5,996 bases of DNA from Ferroplasma sp037442045 (GTDB lineage Archaea > Thermoplasmatota > Thermoplasmata > Thermoplasmatales > Thermoplasmataceae), in the NCBI RefSeq assembly GCF_037442045.1, contig NZ_JBBIRC010000060.1:1-5996 (forward strand), in the 5' to 3' direction. The position numbers and the translations under genes are program-made. Of the stretch, positions 5,511 to 5,996 are shown in pieces. Under the pieces are notes generated by a model. It had not been told where the DNA came from and did not search any database. It was given only the letters and a program-made list of their open reading frames with translations. How positions within the stretch are numbered: position 1 is the first letter of the stretch; every line of letters starts with the position of its first letter.

Positions 5511-5622
5511 TTGCACAGTCTTTTAAGATTTTGCCCTATTCGTGTTTAATTTCACATTTTTGCTTGATTATCCTGTAATATGGCCTCTAATTTTGCTCTC
5601 TGGATTTTTAATGAATTTTGCA

Positions 5623-5996
5623 TCATTTATTAACAAGGTCAAGAGTCCTTTTTATGCCAAGCATCACTGCATAGTTGCTGATGATGCCTATTGCAAGGGC
5701 CATTTCAAGATAAGGAATATATGTGGAATAGATAATGCTGGATTTAAAAACTATAAAACCAAAGCCAAGAAGTGCTGTTATAACTATAAGTGAAGCATTT
5801 ACTGTGGCCAGGTGTTTCAATCTTCTCACCCCTTTTGTATAAATAAAAGTTATAATAGCCATACCAAAAAGAATTATTCCAGTAAATATATGAAGTATTA
5901 AAACGTAAGAAGTTAGAGGATTTTCTATCTGAGATAGATAAAAACCACCCATAATTTGAATAAATGCAAATGCCGAAGTTGTCCATAAAATACCTT
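5623..5996 (-). CDS. Multi-pass membrane protein, N-terminus cut off by window edge
   Basis: The frame stays open to the right edge, so the start lies outside the window; the ATG at 5952 is internal, because the codons before it encode a membrane helix. The 123 visible residues contain four hydrophobic segments, at about 2-20, 28-52, 61-83 and 93-114. The loop between the second and third is basic (K54, R57, R58, K60) and is therefore probably cytoplasmic, as is the basic C-terminus. Two histidines lie in or beside helices (H35, H61). The pattern loosely recalls four-helix heme or quinone proteins (cytochrome b561 or CtaA-like), but I do not recognise the family and assign no function. It ends with TGA at 5625-5623. 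Confidence 0.75.
   Translation of the reverse strand, partial: GILWTTSAFAFIQIMGGFYLSQIENPLTSYVLILHIFTGIILFGMAIITFIYTKGVRRLKHLATVNASLIVITALLGFGFIVFKSSIIYSTYIPYLEMALAIGIISNYAVMLGIKRTLDLVNK

Noticed and set aside
5542..5793. Plus-strand open frame of 83 codons at the right
   Set aside because: More than half is antisense to the membrane-protein gene, and the rest is AT-rich intergenic DNA with no sign of coding constraint.
5744..5986. Minus-strand open frame of 80 codons in another frame of the membrane-protein gene
   Set aside because: The overlapping frame has regular hydrophobic helices and continues to the edge, whereas this one is an irregular Tyr/Ser/Trp-rich shadow.
1..5996. CRISPR array or defence island
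   Set aside because: No regularly spaced direct repeats or cas-like genes were seen; the only nuclease-type gene is the IS-borne tnpB.

Overview
The window looks like an archaeal chromosome segment, most likely from the Thermoplasmatales (Ferroplasma-like acidophiles). The evidence is low G+C, AT-rich TATA-type promoters about 26 bp upstream of start codons with little or no leader, a gene of the RaSEA family (archaeosine synthesis, archaea only), a tRNA gene without encoded CCA, and archaeal-style proteins throughout. The lineage is inferred from composition and protein character and has not been tested by a search.

Left part (1-2004): a divergent promoter region of 92 bp separates thiL (minus strand, cut by the window edge; thiamine-phosphate kinase) from a two-gene aromatic amino acid operon on the plus strand. 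The first operon gene encodes an AroQ chorismate mutase with an unrecognised C-terminal domain of about 95 residues. One base after its stop begins a compact TyrA-type prephenate dehydrogenase. Together they would convert chorismate to prephenate and then to 4-hydroxyphenylpyruvate, the tyrosine branch. A perfect 8-bp inverted repeat lies between the aroQ TATA box and its start codon and is a good operator candidate.

Middle (1990-4019): a radical SAM protein of the RaSEA type is convergent with tyrA, and the two genes overlap by 15 bp at their 3' ends. Next come a plus-strand tRNA-Val(GAC) with an unusual C at T-loop position 55, an AT-rich stretch with a long inverted repeat, and a GNAT acetyltransferase on the minus strand.

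Right part (about 4103-5407): a tnpB-only IS200/IS605-type element on the minus strand, with subterminal hairpins at both ends and no tnpA. Its tnpB is split into three overlapping frames by two apparent one-base deletions, yet keeps all RuvC residues and the zinc-finger cysteines. The right end keeps the features expected of an omega-RNA scaffold plus a flanking guide.

Far right (5623-5996): the C-terminal part of a multi-pass membrane protein on the minus strand, running off the window. I found no CRISPR array, rRNA gene or clear new defence system. The most unusual items are the AroQ C-terminal domain, the operator-like palindrome, the C55 tRNA and the possibly orphaned omega-RNA.
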